Shown here piece by piece: positions 15,939-22,565 of a stretch of 37,915 bases of DNA. The first letter of the stretch is position 1; each line of letters begins with the position of its first letter. The notes under the pieces were generated by a model. That model saw nothing but the letters and a program-made list of their open reading frames with translations, made no database searches and was not told where the DNA came from. The stretch spans positions 1 through 37,915 of IMG/VR virus record IMGVR_UViG_3300035184_001096. One strand, written 5' to 3'. The stretch comes from a virus. The translations under genes and the position numbers were made by a program.

Positions 15939-17167
15939 TAGAATAATTCATTAATGTGTTTTGGTGGAGCAGGCTTTTCTTCTTCTTTTTTAAGATTAGC
16001 AAAAGCATCATATCCCTTTGGAGCCCCAGATCCTGTTGATCTTTTAGAATTCCAATCAGTTCCTTCTAAGATTTTTTCCATCTGACTTAGTGTTGATAGA
16101 TTTGTTTCTTTAGAAAGATCTTTTTCTATTTCAGAGTATATGCCTTTTTGAATTCCTTCAGGTATTGTGTTATAGTGTAGCAACATTAGATCTAGATTTT
16201 GATTAAATCTAATACGTATTTCTTCTAATGTAGATCTACCAACAATTTCATGGACAATACTAACAAGTAGTGTAACTCGTTCTTTATTAAAGAAATGATC
16301 GATATGGAATTCACCTTCAGTTTCAGTATATTTAGCGAGTATTAGTAGCGCTTGTTTTTCTGTGATTGAATAGTTTCTAATAGAACCTGAACTTGTTCTT
16401 TTAGTCCATGTAACTACTGATTTAATATTGTCACTCTTATCACCTTGTAATATTTTAGAGAATATGAAATCATCACAATTTATTTCTTGAATTGTTACGC
16501 CATTCTTAATAATCCATGCTTTAAAATCATCTTTAAGTTGATCTTGCATTACTGATTCGGATCCAATATTAAATAAAAGATCATCGTTAGACATATCATC
16601 TACTTTAGATTTGCTTAGAACATCTTCGAATCCTTCGAATGCCAATAAGGTTCTTTTAGAATTGTAATACCATAGAGTATATGCATCAGTTGCTTGATTG
16701 TAATTAACAAGTTGAATCAAATCGCGATCGCCAGTCCATACAATACAGTTTTTACCTTCATTATTTAATTGAGTAGACCATCCGAATAGAATATCATCAG
16801 CTTCTGCGCCTGATACTTTATGGATAATAACACCTTTGGATTCTAGAATCTTTTGCCATTCTTCGTATGTTGAGAATACATTTGACCAATTAACAGAATC
16901 ATCAGCAACTCTAGTGCCTTTGTATTCCGCATCTGGAAAAAGGTCTTTACGCCATGATTTTGAATCTACTGCGACGACTATTTGATCCACGAATGGTGTT
17001 AATTTACGAACTTCGCTTGCAAAATCAATGCATAATTTGCGCATTAATTGAGATTTGCCTTCTTCGTCTTTTAATAATTGTTTGCCCTTTGGCCTTGGTA
17101 AGACAAAAAGTCTACTATGTAGGAAGTAGTTTCCGTCTATTACTAATGTATGTTTTCCTAGTTTCAT
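15938..17167 (-). CDS. rnh: RNase H / 5'-3' exonuclease (T4 Rnh, FEN family)
   Basis: A 409-residue nuclease of the FEN/PIN family that removes RNA primers and flaps at Okazaki fragments. Acidic metal-binding residues are visible: Asp11 in VIDGNY, Asp68 in VAVDSK, the cluster AEADD at 121-125, and TGDRDL at 145-150. The helix-three-turn-helix DNA-binding signature is GDKSDNI at 242-248. T4 Rnh has 305 residues; the extra length is mostly C-terminal, ending in a basic, proline-rich tail (KKEEEKPAPPKHINELF). That tail could be a partner-binding tail, for example for clamp or SSB; this is inference. A probable promoter lies in the 64-nt gap upstream, and the stop overlaps the next ORF as TAATG. 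Confidence 0.92.
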   Translation of the reverse strand: MKLGKHTLVIDGNYFLHSRLFVLPRPKGKQLLKDEEGKSQLMRKLCIDFASEVRKLTPFVDQIVVAVDSKSWRKDLFPDAEYKGTRVADDSVNWSNVFSTYEEWQKILESKGVIIHKVSGAEADDILFGWSTQLNNEGKNCIVWTGDRDLIQLVNYNQATDAYTLWYYNSKRTLLAFEGFEDVLSKSKVDDMSNDDLLFNIGSESVMQDQLKDDFKAWIIKNGVTIQEINCDDFIFSKILQGDKSDNIKSVVTWTKRTSSGSIRNYSITEKQALLILAKYTETEGEFHIDHFFNKERVTLLVSIVHEIVGRSTLEEIRIRFNQNLDLMLLHYNTIPEGIQKGIYSEIEKDLSKETNLSTLSQMEKILEGTDWNSKRSTGSGAPKGYDAFANLKKEEEKPAPPKHINELF

Positions 17168-17185
17168 ATTGTATATGTTTTGTTA

Positions 17186-17206
17186 TATGTAAATATAATC
17201 ATTTTA
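17186..17206 (-). promoter_or_regulatory. Possible promoter and A-rich leader of the RNase H unit
   Basis: GATTATATTTACATATAAC on the minus strand precedes AAAACATATACAATATG. The ACATA(A/T)AACAAAACATAT string is shared with the gp41 leader. It is not an exact copy of either promoter class. Confidence 0.35.
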
Positions 17207-17231
17207 ATTGACATAAAAAAATCTGGAGTGA

Positions 17232-18011
17232 TTAAATGTCAATATTTTTTTTAATTTCTTCTGGAATGGTGTGTATTTTGTCAAATATTGGTTTATAATA
17301 CCATTCTAGTAATTTTTCTTCTGATTTCTCAGTGTAATGATAGTTTAATTTATTTTTTAAAGTGTATTCGGACCAATCCATGCCTGCCCATTTTATATGT
17401 CTTGACATTGTTGTGTTAAAATCGTGACGGTGTAAATGCACCATGAATAATTTATGGTCTAAGTTTTGTTCTCTAGTATCTATAGTTTCTTCTTCATATG
17501 TATGGAATCCAGGCTCCCATTTTAATTCTTTCTTTGATATTAATGTTTTTCCATAATGATAATGATTAGTGTACCAATATTTTATCTGATCCATCCATTT
17601 TTTAGAAGGATCAATTGGTTCTTGTAAGAACGGAAGATGTATCACTTCATGTCCTCTGCATGAGACTAATTCAACTTCTGTTTCTTGTAGATATTTTTTT
17701 AATCCTCCTTCGGCATGATAATATAAAATCTCATCAACATCTAGCGGAAGTACGTATGTATATTCTTTATATAAATCTTTTTGGGCGCTTCTCATTGCTT
17801 CAAAAAGTTCAATCGCATCTAAAATATTAGCATCTGTCTTAATTACAGTTGCGTTTTTTCCGATCACATTTTTAATGTATTCTTCAGATGATCCAAAATC
17901 TAAAATATAAATATCACTAACATCGATATGTTTTTGATAATATTCAAAAAACTTTTTGATGTAGGTTTCTTCATTCTTAATAGGACATATTATAGCTGCC
18001 TTTTTCTTCAT
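17232..18011 (-). CDS. Glycosyltransferase family 2-like (GT-A fold)
   Basis: A 259-residue protein. The N-terminal pattern is that of a GT-A nucleotide-sugar transferase: AAIICPIKNEETYIKKFFEYY (5-25), YILDFGSSEE (35-44), and the DxD-type metal site LDVDEIL (90-96). The middle holds WxxQIKYWYTNHYHYGK and EPGFHTYE, then LFMVHLHRHDF, as in transferases that act on polypeptide or lipid-linked glycans. The acceptor is unknown: virion protein, host surface glycan or modified DNA are all possible. It lies between gp44 (stop and start overlap as TAATG) and RNase H, an unusual place for a glycosyltransferase, and looks like an accessory gene inserted in a replication block. Confidence 0.82.
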   Translation of the reverse strand: MKKKAAIICPIKNEETYIKKFFEYYQKHIDVSDIYILDFGSSEEYIKNVIGKNATVIKTDANILDAIELFEAMRSAQKDLYKEYTYVLPLDVDEILYYHAEGGLKKYLQETEVELVSCRGHEVIHLPFLQEPIDPSKKWMDQIKYWYTNHYHYGKTLISKKELKWEPGFHTYEEETIDTREQNLDHKLFMVHLHRHDFNTTMSRHIKWAGMDWSEYTLKNKLNYHYTEKSEEKLLEWYYKPIFDKIHTIPEEIKKNIDI

Positions 18012-18964
18012 TATTTTCCTAAGATTATCGTTTGAATTTTATAGACACATGAAAGTAGTGTAATAACTGGATCAATAACAAGACTTCTCTGTGCTTGGTG
18101 TTCTGCTACTGTAATTGCTATTTGTGGAATATATTTAACACTTGTCTGTTGTTCTGTTTGGATGTATTCAATAAATTCAGCTCCTAAGGTTTGAAGAACA
18201 TCATCTACTCTATTTGAATATTCTCCAACAAGCTGCTTATAGTTCTTTACAGGATCAGTTTCATTAAAGACTAGTTCAAATACATCTTTATAGACTGAGT
18301 TGAATTTTTTTACATCTTCTGCTGTAATATTCTGAGTACCTTGACTTTTATATCCTTGTAATTTATTAAGAGTTGTTCTTAGATCTGGAAAGTTACGTCT
18401 AACAAACTCAACCAGTGCTGGTTTTTCAATTGTCATACCCTCTTTCTTACAAATCTCATATACTCTTTTGATATATTTCTTTGTTAATTCAGATTCTTCT
18501 GCTTTATCAAAGTCAAAATTAATTACTTCAAATCTTGAAAGAATTGGATCTGGTAGTTTATTAATGTAATTACATGTAGCAATAAATCTACTATTAGATG
18601 CAAACTGCTCCATAGTTGCACGAAGTGCTTTAAAGAACTGATCGCTTACTCCATCGACCTCATCTAATATAACAACTTTGAATTTTCCTTGGTCGTCAAG
18701 AATAGACATAGTTGAACAGAAATCTGTAATTCTAGTTCTAATCACATCAACTGAAGTATCAGTCGAGGCATTAATATAGAGATATGGAAGGTCAAATTGT
18801 TGTACAATAGCCTTTGCCGTTGAGGTTTTTCCAGTTCCTGGAGAACCTGCAAATAACATATTCTGTGTTAGACCATCTTTGAATTTATTCATTACTCTTT
18901 CTGGAAGAATAAGATCATCTAGGTTTTTAGGTCTGTATTTCTCTGTAAATAACGCTTGGATCAT
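18011..18964 (-). CDS. 44: Sliding-clamp loader large subunit, gp44-like
   Basis: A 317-residue AAA+ ATPase; T4 gp44 has 319. Motifs: FTEKYRPKNLDDLILP at the N-terminus, Walker A GSPGTGKT at 40-47, Walker B VVILDEVD at 97-104, sensor 1 ATCNYI at 129-134, and the SRF arginine finger at 143-145, the SRC box in related loaders. With gp62 it opens and loads the gp45 clamp on primer-template DNA. The clamp gene itself is not in this window. It is the first gene of a minus-strand unit behind a CTTATATAAT promoter, with the plus-strand gene divergent from it. Confidence 0.95.
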   Translation of the reverse strand: MIQALFTEKYRPKNLDDLILPERVMNKFKDGLTQNMLFAGSPGTGKTSTAKAIVQQFDLPYLYINASTDTSVDVIRTRITDFCSTMSILDDQGKFKVVILDEVDGVSDQFFKALRATMEQFASNSRFIATCNYINKLPDPILSRFEVINFDFDKAEESELTKKYIKRVYEICKKEGMTIEKPALVEFVRRNFPDLRTTLNKLQGYKSQGTQNITAEDVKKFNSVYKDVFELVFNETDPVKNYKQLVGEYSNRVDDVLQTLGAEFIEYIQTEQQTSVKYIPQIAITVAEHQAQRSLVIDPVITLLSCVYKIQTIILGK

Positions 18965-18988
18965 GTTTTTTAATGTTGGATTTATAGT

Positions 18989-19007
18989 TATTATATAAGA
19001 AACTTTG
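18989..19007 (-). promoter_or_regulatory. Promoter of the gp44 unit, 19-mer shared with gp55
   Basis: The minus strand reads CAAAGTTTCTTATATAATA, identical base for base to 28093-28111 upstream of the gp55-like gene. The TATATAAT part is 25 nt before the gp44 start. Its core TTATATAA is a palindrome, so it might also serve the plus-strand gene starting at 19031. Confidence 0.6.
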
Positions 19008-19030
19008 AATATGTTTCAGATAAATATAGT

Positions 19031-19531
19031 ATGGCATACAATAATAAATACCCTAATATTAAGAGAACTGGCGGAGCCTATCCAAGAAATAGATACGGTG
19101 TATGTTATGAAGGACTTTCGCTACAGCAGCGTAGATTATTGCTTGAAAATCCAGTTCTTAAAGAAAGAGCACAAAGTGATCAATTCTTACATATCATATT
19201 TGAGGTTTGTAGATCTAGGCATGTTCAGCATAAAGATAAGTATTATTATAACTGGTCTACTGATGAATTTATGCAAATCGAAGAACTTAAGGAGAGTTAT
19301 GATACTGTAGATTGGACTTGCGCACTTTCTGGTGAACCCATTCGTTCTAATATTAATAACTTTGATGTTAAGAACTTTGTGCATTCTGATTATTGGGACA
19401 CACTATCTGAGTCATCGGTAGATGGAAGAATACTGGAATCTTCTCTTAAGTTTCGAGATCACATAAAAAAACTCCTACTGAATCAACAGAAGGAGTTTAT
19501 TAATCTTGCTCGTAAAAATTCTAAGAAATAG
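19031..19531 (+). CDS. Hypothetical protein, the only plus-strand gene
   Basis: A 166-residue basic protein with many Arg, Tyr and Asn residues: MAYNNKYPNIKRTGGAYPRN, then LSLQQRRLLLENPVLKERA, VCRSRHVQHKDKYYYNWSTDE, and a Lys-rich C-terminus. I do not recognise it. ATGGC at the start follows the pattern of several well-expressed genes here. It is divergent from gp44 and converges on the Lys/Glu/Ala protein gene, whose stop lies 2 nt from its own. The last third of the gene carries, on its antisense strand, a strong terminator serving the opposing gene. The orientation suggests separate control, or later acquisition. Confidence 0.75.
   Translation: MAYNNKYPNIKRTGGAYPRNRYGVCYEGLSLQQRRLLLENPVLKERAQSDQFLHIIFEVCRSRHVQHKDKYYYNWSTDEFMQIEELKESYDTVDWTCALSGEPIRSNINNFDVKNFVHSDYWDTLSESSVDGRILESSLKFRDHIKKLLLNQQKEFINLARKNSKK
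19464..19498 (-). terminator. Rho-independent terminator inside the antisense of the plus-strand gene
   Basis: On the minus strand AAACTCCT (19498-19491) pairs with AGGAGTTT (19476-19469), followed by TTTTTTATG, which gives a 7-T run at 19470-19464. It would end the transcript of the gene at 19534-20676. In the plus direction it is coding sequence. Confidence 0.75.
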
Positions 19532-19533
19532 AA

Positions 19534-20676
19534 TTACATTAATCTGCTAAATGCGTCTTTTATTGAGTTAACTTGGTATTTAGATTCGTTTAATATAGAA
19601 TTGTTTTGTAGTTTTCTTAATTCAGATTCATAAATTCTACCTAGTTCGCTATTTTCTAATTGCCATGATTCTTTTTGAGAAATAGCATCTATTTTTCCTT
19701 GAATCTCTTTTGCTTTATCTTCTTCGCCAGCATCTTGGGCCTTTTTTAACTCTTCTTTATATCCAGCTAATAATTCATCTTGTTTAGTCTTTTCAGCAGC
19801 TTCTTTTTCAGCAGCTTCTTTTTCAGCAGCTTCTTTATCTTTAGCTTCTTTATCTTTAGCTTCTTTATCAGCAGCTTCTTTTTCTTCTCTAGCTGTTTTT
19901 TCTTCTGGAGTTTCTTTATCAGCAGCTTCTTTATCAGCAGCTTCTTTATCAGCAGCAGCCTTCTTATCTTTAGCTTCTTTTTCAGCAGCTTCTTTATCAG
20001 CAGCAGCCTTCTTATCTTTAGCTTCTTTTTCTTCAGGAGTTTCTTTTTCTCCGCCTTTCTTTGCTTTTTCTTCTTCTGCAGCAATAACATCCTTGTTCTT
20101 ATCTTCTAACTCTGCCATAGCAGCATCTTCTTGTTGCGCTTTTTTAGCAAGTTCTTGCATTTTAGCTTTAAGATCTGCCTTTTTCTTTGGATCATCTTCC
20201 ATACCAGTAGTTCTTTTAATAAGCTCAACTTGACCTTTAATTTTTTCTTTAGATAATTTAGAAGCTGTCATTGGACCCTTTCCGCTAAATTTATCATCTA
20301 CCATTTTTTGTAGTTCAGTACCTTGTTCTTTTGCTTTCTTTACTTTGTCTTCTAGAGATTTCTTTTTATCTCCCTTTGCTTTATCTGCAGCAAATTGTAA
20401 ATCACTTGCGTTCATTTTGATTTTATTAACCTTTTGTTGAGATTTAGCAGCTTTCTTACTTGCCATCCAATCTTTAATAAAATCCCCAGCTCCTTCTTCG
20501 ATTTGGTCTTCATCTTCAATTTCTGAAAGTTCTTCAGTTAATTCTGATGCAAGTGTTTCTAGTGAATTGATGATAGTGTCAACGTCACTACTAATAGCGG
20601 TTGGCTGTGATACTTCTGCTTGAACCTCTGATTCTTTAACGGAAGTATACCAATTGTTAAATGATTTAATACTCAT
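19534..20676 (-). CDS. Lys/Glu/Ala repeat protein, candidate head-associated protein
   Basis: A 380-residue protein. The N-terminus (MSIKSFNNWYTSVKES) is followed by an acidic helix. About 55-200 is basic and helical (FIKDWMASKKAAKSQQKVNK). About 205-300 is a low-complexity array of DKEAA, EKEAA and DKKAAA units, likely one long single helix. The C-terminus is LQNNSILNESKYQVNSIKDAFSRLM. It follows the capsid gene, in the place where T4 has gp24, but shows no gp24 similarity. A core or scaffold-like, or internal head protein, is the best guess. The DNA repeat makes the length prone to change. It is between a late-type element and a terminator. Confidence 0.75.
   Translation of the reverse strand: MSIKSFNNWYTSVKESEVQAEVSQPTAISSDVDTIINSLETLASELTEELSEIEDEDQIEEGAGDFIKDWMASKKAAKSQQKVNKIKMNASDLQFAADKAKGDKKKSLEDKVKKAKEQGTELQKMVDDKFSGKGPMTASKLSKEKIKGQVELIKRTTGMEDDPKKKADLKAKMQELAKKAQQEDAAMAELEDKNKDVIAAEEEKAKKGGEKETPEEKEAKDKKAAADKEAAEKEAKDKKAAADKEAADKEAADKETPEEKTAREEKEAADKEAKDKEAKDKEAAEKEAAEKEAAEKTKQDELLAGYKEELKKAQDAGEEDKAKEIQGKIDAISQKESWQLENSELGRIYESELRKLQNNSILNESKYQVNSIKDAFSRLM
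19790..20050. repeat. Tandem 15-bp-type repeat array encoding DKEAA/EKEAA units
   Basis: Imperfect units of the type TTCTTTATCAGCAGC and TTCTTTTTCAGCAGC recur about every 15 bases, mixed with TTCTTTATCTTTAGC units. All keep the reading frame of the host gene. Confidence 0.88.
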
Positions 20677-20709
20677 AATTATTTGTTATTTTGTTTATAT
20701 TAATATATT

Positions 20710-20718
20710 CTATATATC
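20710..20718 (-). promoter_or_regulatory. Late promoter element GATATATAG
   Basis: GATATATAG, 33 nt before the start at 20676, just after the capsid gene terminator. It has one mismatch to GATATATAA and matches the capsid element exactly. Confidence 0.55.
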
Positions 20719-20734
20719 TTTTAAAAAACGGCAT

Positions 20735-20763
20735 AAAAAAAGGGAACTAAATTAATAGTTCCC
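20735..20763 (-). terminator. Rho-independent terminator after the major capsid gene
   Basis: The minus-strand arms GGGAACT (20763-20757) and AGTTCCC (20748-20742), with an A/T-rich loop, are followed by TTTTTTTATG. A strong isolated terminator here fits a very highly expressed gene. Confidence 0.88.
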
Positions 20764-20808
20764 TTTAATATTATAAACTCTCGTTTAACTTTATCTAGTT
20801 AACAAATA

Positions 20809-22344
20809 TTATGTTAAAGATACTAAGTTAGTCCAAGCATTAGCCGCAGCAGTAACTGCGAAAGTAATGTACTGAGTTTCAGGATGGAATCCAGCTTCAA
20901 CTAATGCGAATCTTGATTTAACAGCTACTTTAGGAGCCATAGTTCCTTCAGCGATTGTTTGTACAGATTCAGCCATTAAGTAAGGCATAAATACTAATCC
21001 AGGTCCGTTTCCGTCTCCTTTTCTACCAACAGTAATATCTAAAGTACCCCAAGCTAGTGTTGGATCAGTATAGATATTGATTCCAGCAACAGATCCTAAT
21101 GGGTAGATTGCTCCTGCAGCTTGTGCAAAAGTGTTAGCCATTGGGTTTGCAACGAAACCTGAGATAGATTGTAATACTGTAGCAACTTGTGCACCAACTA
21201 CGGCGAAGTTACCAGCTCCTCTACGACCTCTGTTAGCGATTAAGTTAGCAGCAGCTAAAATTTGCGTTAAGATTTGTCTGTGTAAAGAAGGTACAGTTTC
21301 ACCACCATTCGCATTACCTACTGAAGGTAGTGCAAGATCAAAATCAGTTACACCAGCAGTTATAGCAGCGAAGTTAGCTACGTTAGTAGTACCTAAAGCT
21401 CTTAATTTTCCTAAGATGTATTGGTTGATTGATTGAGTTAATTCATTAGTTAAAACAGCTTCAACTTGAGCGACAGCGTCTACTCCGAATTGCTTTAAAT
21501 CTTGAACTTGCTCTCTTGTTACAGCAGCAGCAACTTGGAAAGTTTCAGCTGAAACTGATTTAGAGAATAAAGAAAGACCCATTAATTTGTCTGGAGTACT
21601 TTCACCTTTTTCTCTTGAGAATGGTTGAGAATATCCATCTGCGTTTTCACCGTCTCCAGCAAAACCTCTAATGTGATCTTCTAATCCTTTTACTAATTCA
21701 ACTTTAATAGCTGAAGTTTCTCCAGCAGCAGCAGTTGCAGCAGTAAATAAAGCTGTAACAGTACTGTTGTTAGCATCTACAAAAGCTTCACCAGCCTTTT
21801 CAATTTCATAGATAGTTTCTCCATCAATTCTAGATTTTCTAGATAATGCAGTAGCGTATGTTGCATCTGCTAAAGCAGGGTTAGAAACGATTACCGTTGC
21901 TCCCGTTGCAGTTGTAGTTACAACTGAATATGCTTTTACGTATGTTGGAGTAACGTCGTTATTAAGTTTACCACCTTCGTATACGAAGTCTAAGTAAGAT
22001 AATAATCCCATTGGTCCAGCCATAGGTACTACAGGTACTAAATCAAGTCCGATAGTTTGTGCAGCAACTTGCATTGCTAAAGGTAATAATGAAGGTGACT
22101 TGTCTCCAGAACCGTTAACAGAAGAAACTCCGTTTGCAATTCCTGAAGGTAAAGTTGTAGCTCCCATACCTGCTAGATTCATTGAAGGATCTAAAGACAT
22201 ATATGAAGCATCTTCATAAAGTTTGTGGTTGTGACAGTAAGTCGACATCCATGCTAATTTCTCAGCATCGTTGATACCAGTCGCAGACTCGATAATCGGA
22301 GCCCATGTTGATCTGATTTCAGATTCGTTAATTAAATTTGCCAT
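20809..22344 (-). CDS. 23: Major capsid protein, gp23-like
   Basis: A 511-residue protein; T4 gp23 has 521. The N-terminus INESEIRSTWAPIIESATGI matches the prohead-type start that the gp21 protease removes in T4. Family segments: LVPVVPMAGPMGLLSYLDFVY (near 99-119), a KVELVKGLEDH region, LTNELTQSINQYILGKLRALG, RRGAGNFAVVGAQVATVLQS (near 375-394), and the C-terminal GPGLVFMPYLMAESV ... RFALVEAGFHPETQYI. It forms the hexamers of the head. No separate vertex protein gp24 was recognised nearby. The gene follows a 116-nt structured leader with a GATATATAG element, and has a strong terminator. Confidence 0.95.
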   Translation of the reverse strand: MANLINESEIRSTWAPIIESATGINDAEKLAWMSTYCHNHKLYEDASYMSLDPSMNLAGMGATTLPSGIANGVSSVNGSGDKSPSLLPLAMQVAAQTIGLDLVPVVPMAGPMGLLSYLDFVYEGGKLNNDVTPTYVKAYSVVTTTATGATVIVSNPALADATYATALSRKSRIDGETIYEIEKAGEAFVDANNSTVTALFTAATAAAGETSAIKVELVKGLEDHIRGFAGDGENADGYSQPFSREKGESTPDKLMGLSLFSKSVSAETFQVAAAVTREQVQDLKQFGVDAVAQVEAVLTNELTQSINQYILGKLRALGTTNVANFAAITAGVTDFDLALPSVGNANGGETVPSLHRQILTQILAAANLIANRGRRGAGNFAVVGAQVATVLQSISGFVANPMANTFAQAAGAIYPLGSVAGINIYTDPTLAWGTLDITVGRKGDGNGPGLVFMPYLMAESVQTIAEGTMAPKVAVKSRFALVEAGFHPETQYITFAVTAAANAWTNLVSLT

Positions 22345-22381
22345 TTTGTTTAAAATTTATTTTTTTTAATGGTTTTTATTT

Positions 22382-22439
22382 TCGTATTCTTACGAGTTTC
22401 GATTCTAATTCAGTTTTTTGCTTCTTAACTGATAATCGA
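22382..22439 (-). ncRNA. Structured 5' leader of the capsid mRNA
   Basis: Two stem-loops on the minus strand. The first has outer arms TCGATT/AATCGA (22399-22404 with 22434-22439) enclosing inner arms CAGTT/AACTG (22411-22415 with 22427-22431). The second is TCGTA-AGAA-TACGA (22382-22395). They lie between the late element and the start codon. They may control stability or translation; the function is inferred. Confidence 0.5.
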
Positions 22440-22460
22440 GTGTTGTTATTATTAATATTA

Positions 22461-22469
22461 CTATATATC
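22461..22469 (-). promoter_or_regulatory. Late promoter element GATATATAG (capsid)
   Basis: GATATATAG on the minus strand, 116 nt before the capsid start. This is the only late element with a long leader in this window. Confidence 0.6.
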
Positions 22470-22479
22470 TATATTATTT

Positions 22480-22514
22480 AATTGAAAAAACCATTTTTTT
22501 GATTTTTTTCAATT
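22480..22514. repeat. 11-bp inverted repeat
   Basis: AATTGAAAAAA at 22480-22490 pairs perfectly with TTTTTTCAATT at 22504-22514, with a 13-base spacer. It lies between the protease-scaffold gene and the capsid promoter. It may help terminate upstream transcription together with the hairpin at 22523-22550. Confidence 0.65.
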
Positions 22515-22522
22515 TTAATAAC

Positions 22523-22550
22523 AAGAGAAGGATGTTTAAGTCCTTCTCTT
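22523..22550 (-). terminator. Strong hairpin after the protease-scaffold gene
   Basis: Perfect 10-bp arms AAGAGAAGGA and TCCTTCTCTT with an eight-base loop, 15 nt after the stop of the gene at 22566. It lacks a clean T run, so it may be an RNA processing or 3'-protecting hairpin and not a classical terminator. Confidence 0.55.
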
Positions 22551-22565
22551 ATAGATTATATATTG

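Noticed and set aside
19019-19026. GATAAATA on the plus strand as a late promoter for the plus-strand gene
   Set aside because: Only 4 nt separate it from the ATG, so transcription would start after the start codon; other elements are 18 nt or more away.
19767-20109. Lys/Leu-rich and Ser/Phe-rich frames in the repeat array
   Set aside because: Both result from reading the 15-bp repeats in other frames; the Glu/Ala/Lys frame has proper ends and continues on both sides.
22480-22550. The two inverted repeats as a replication origin
   Set aside because: The position between gene end and promoter suits RNA hairpins better; no iterons or other origin features were seen.
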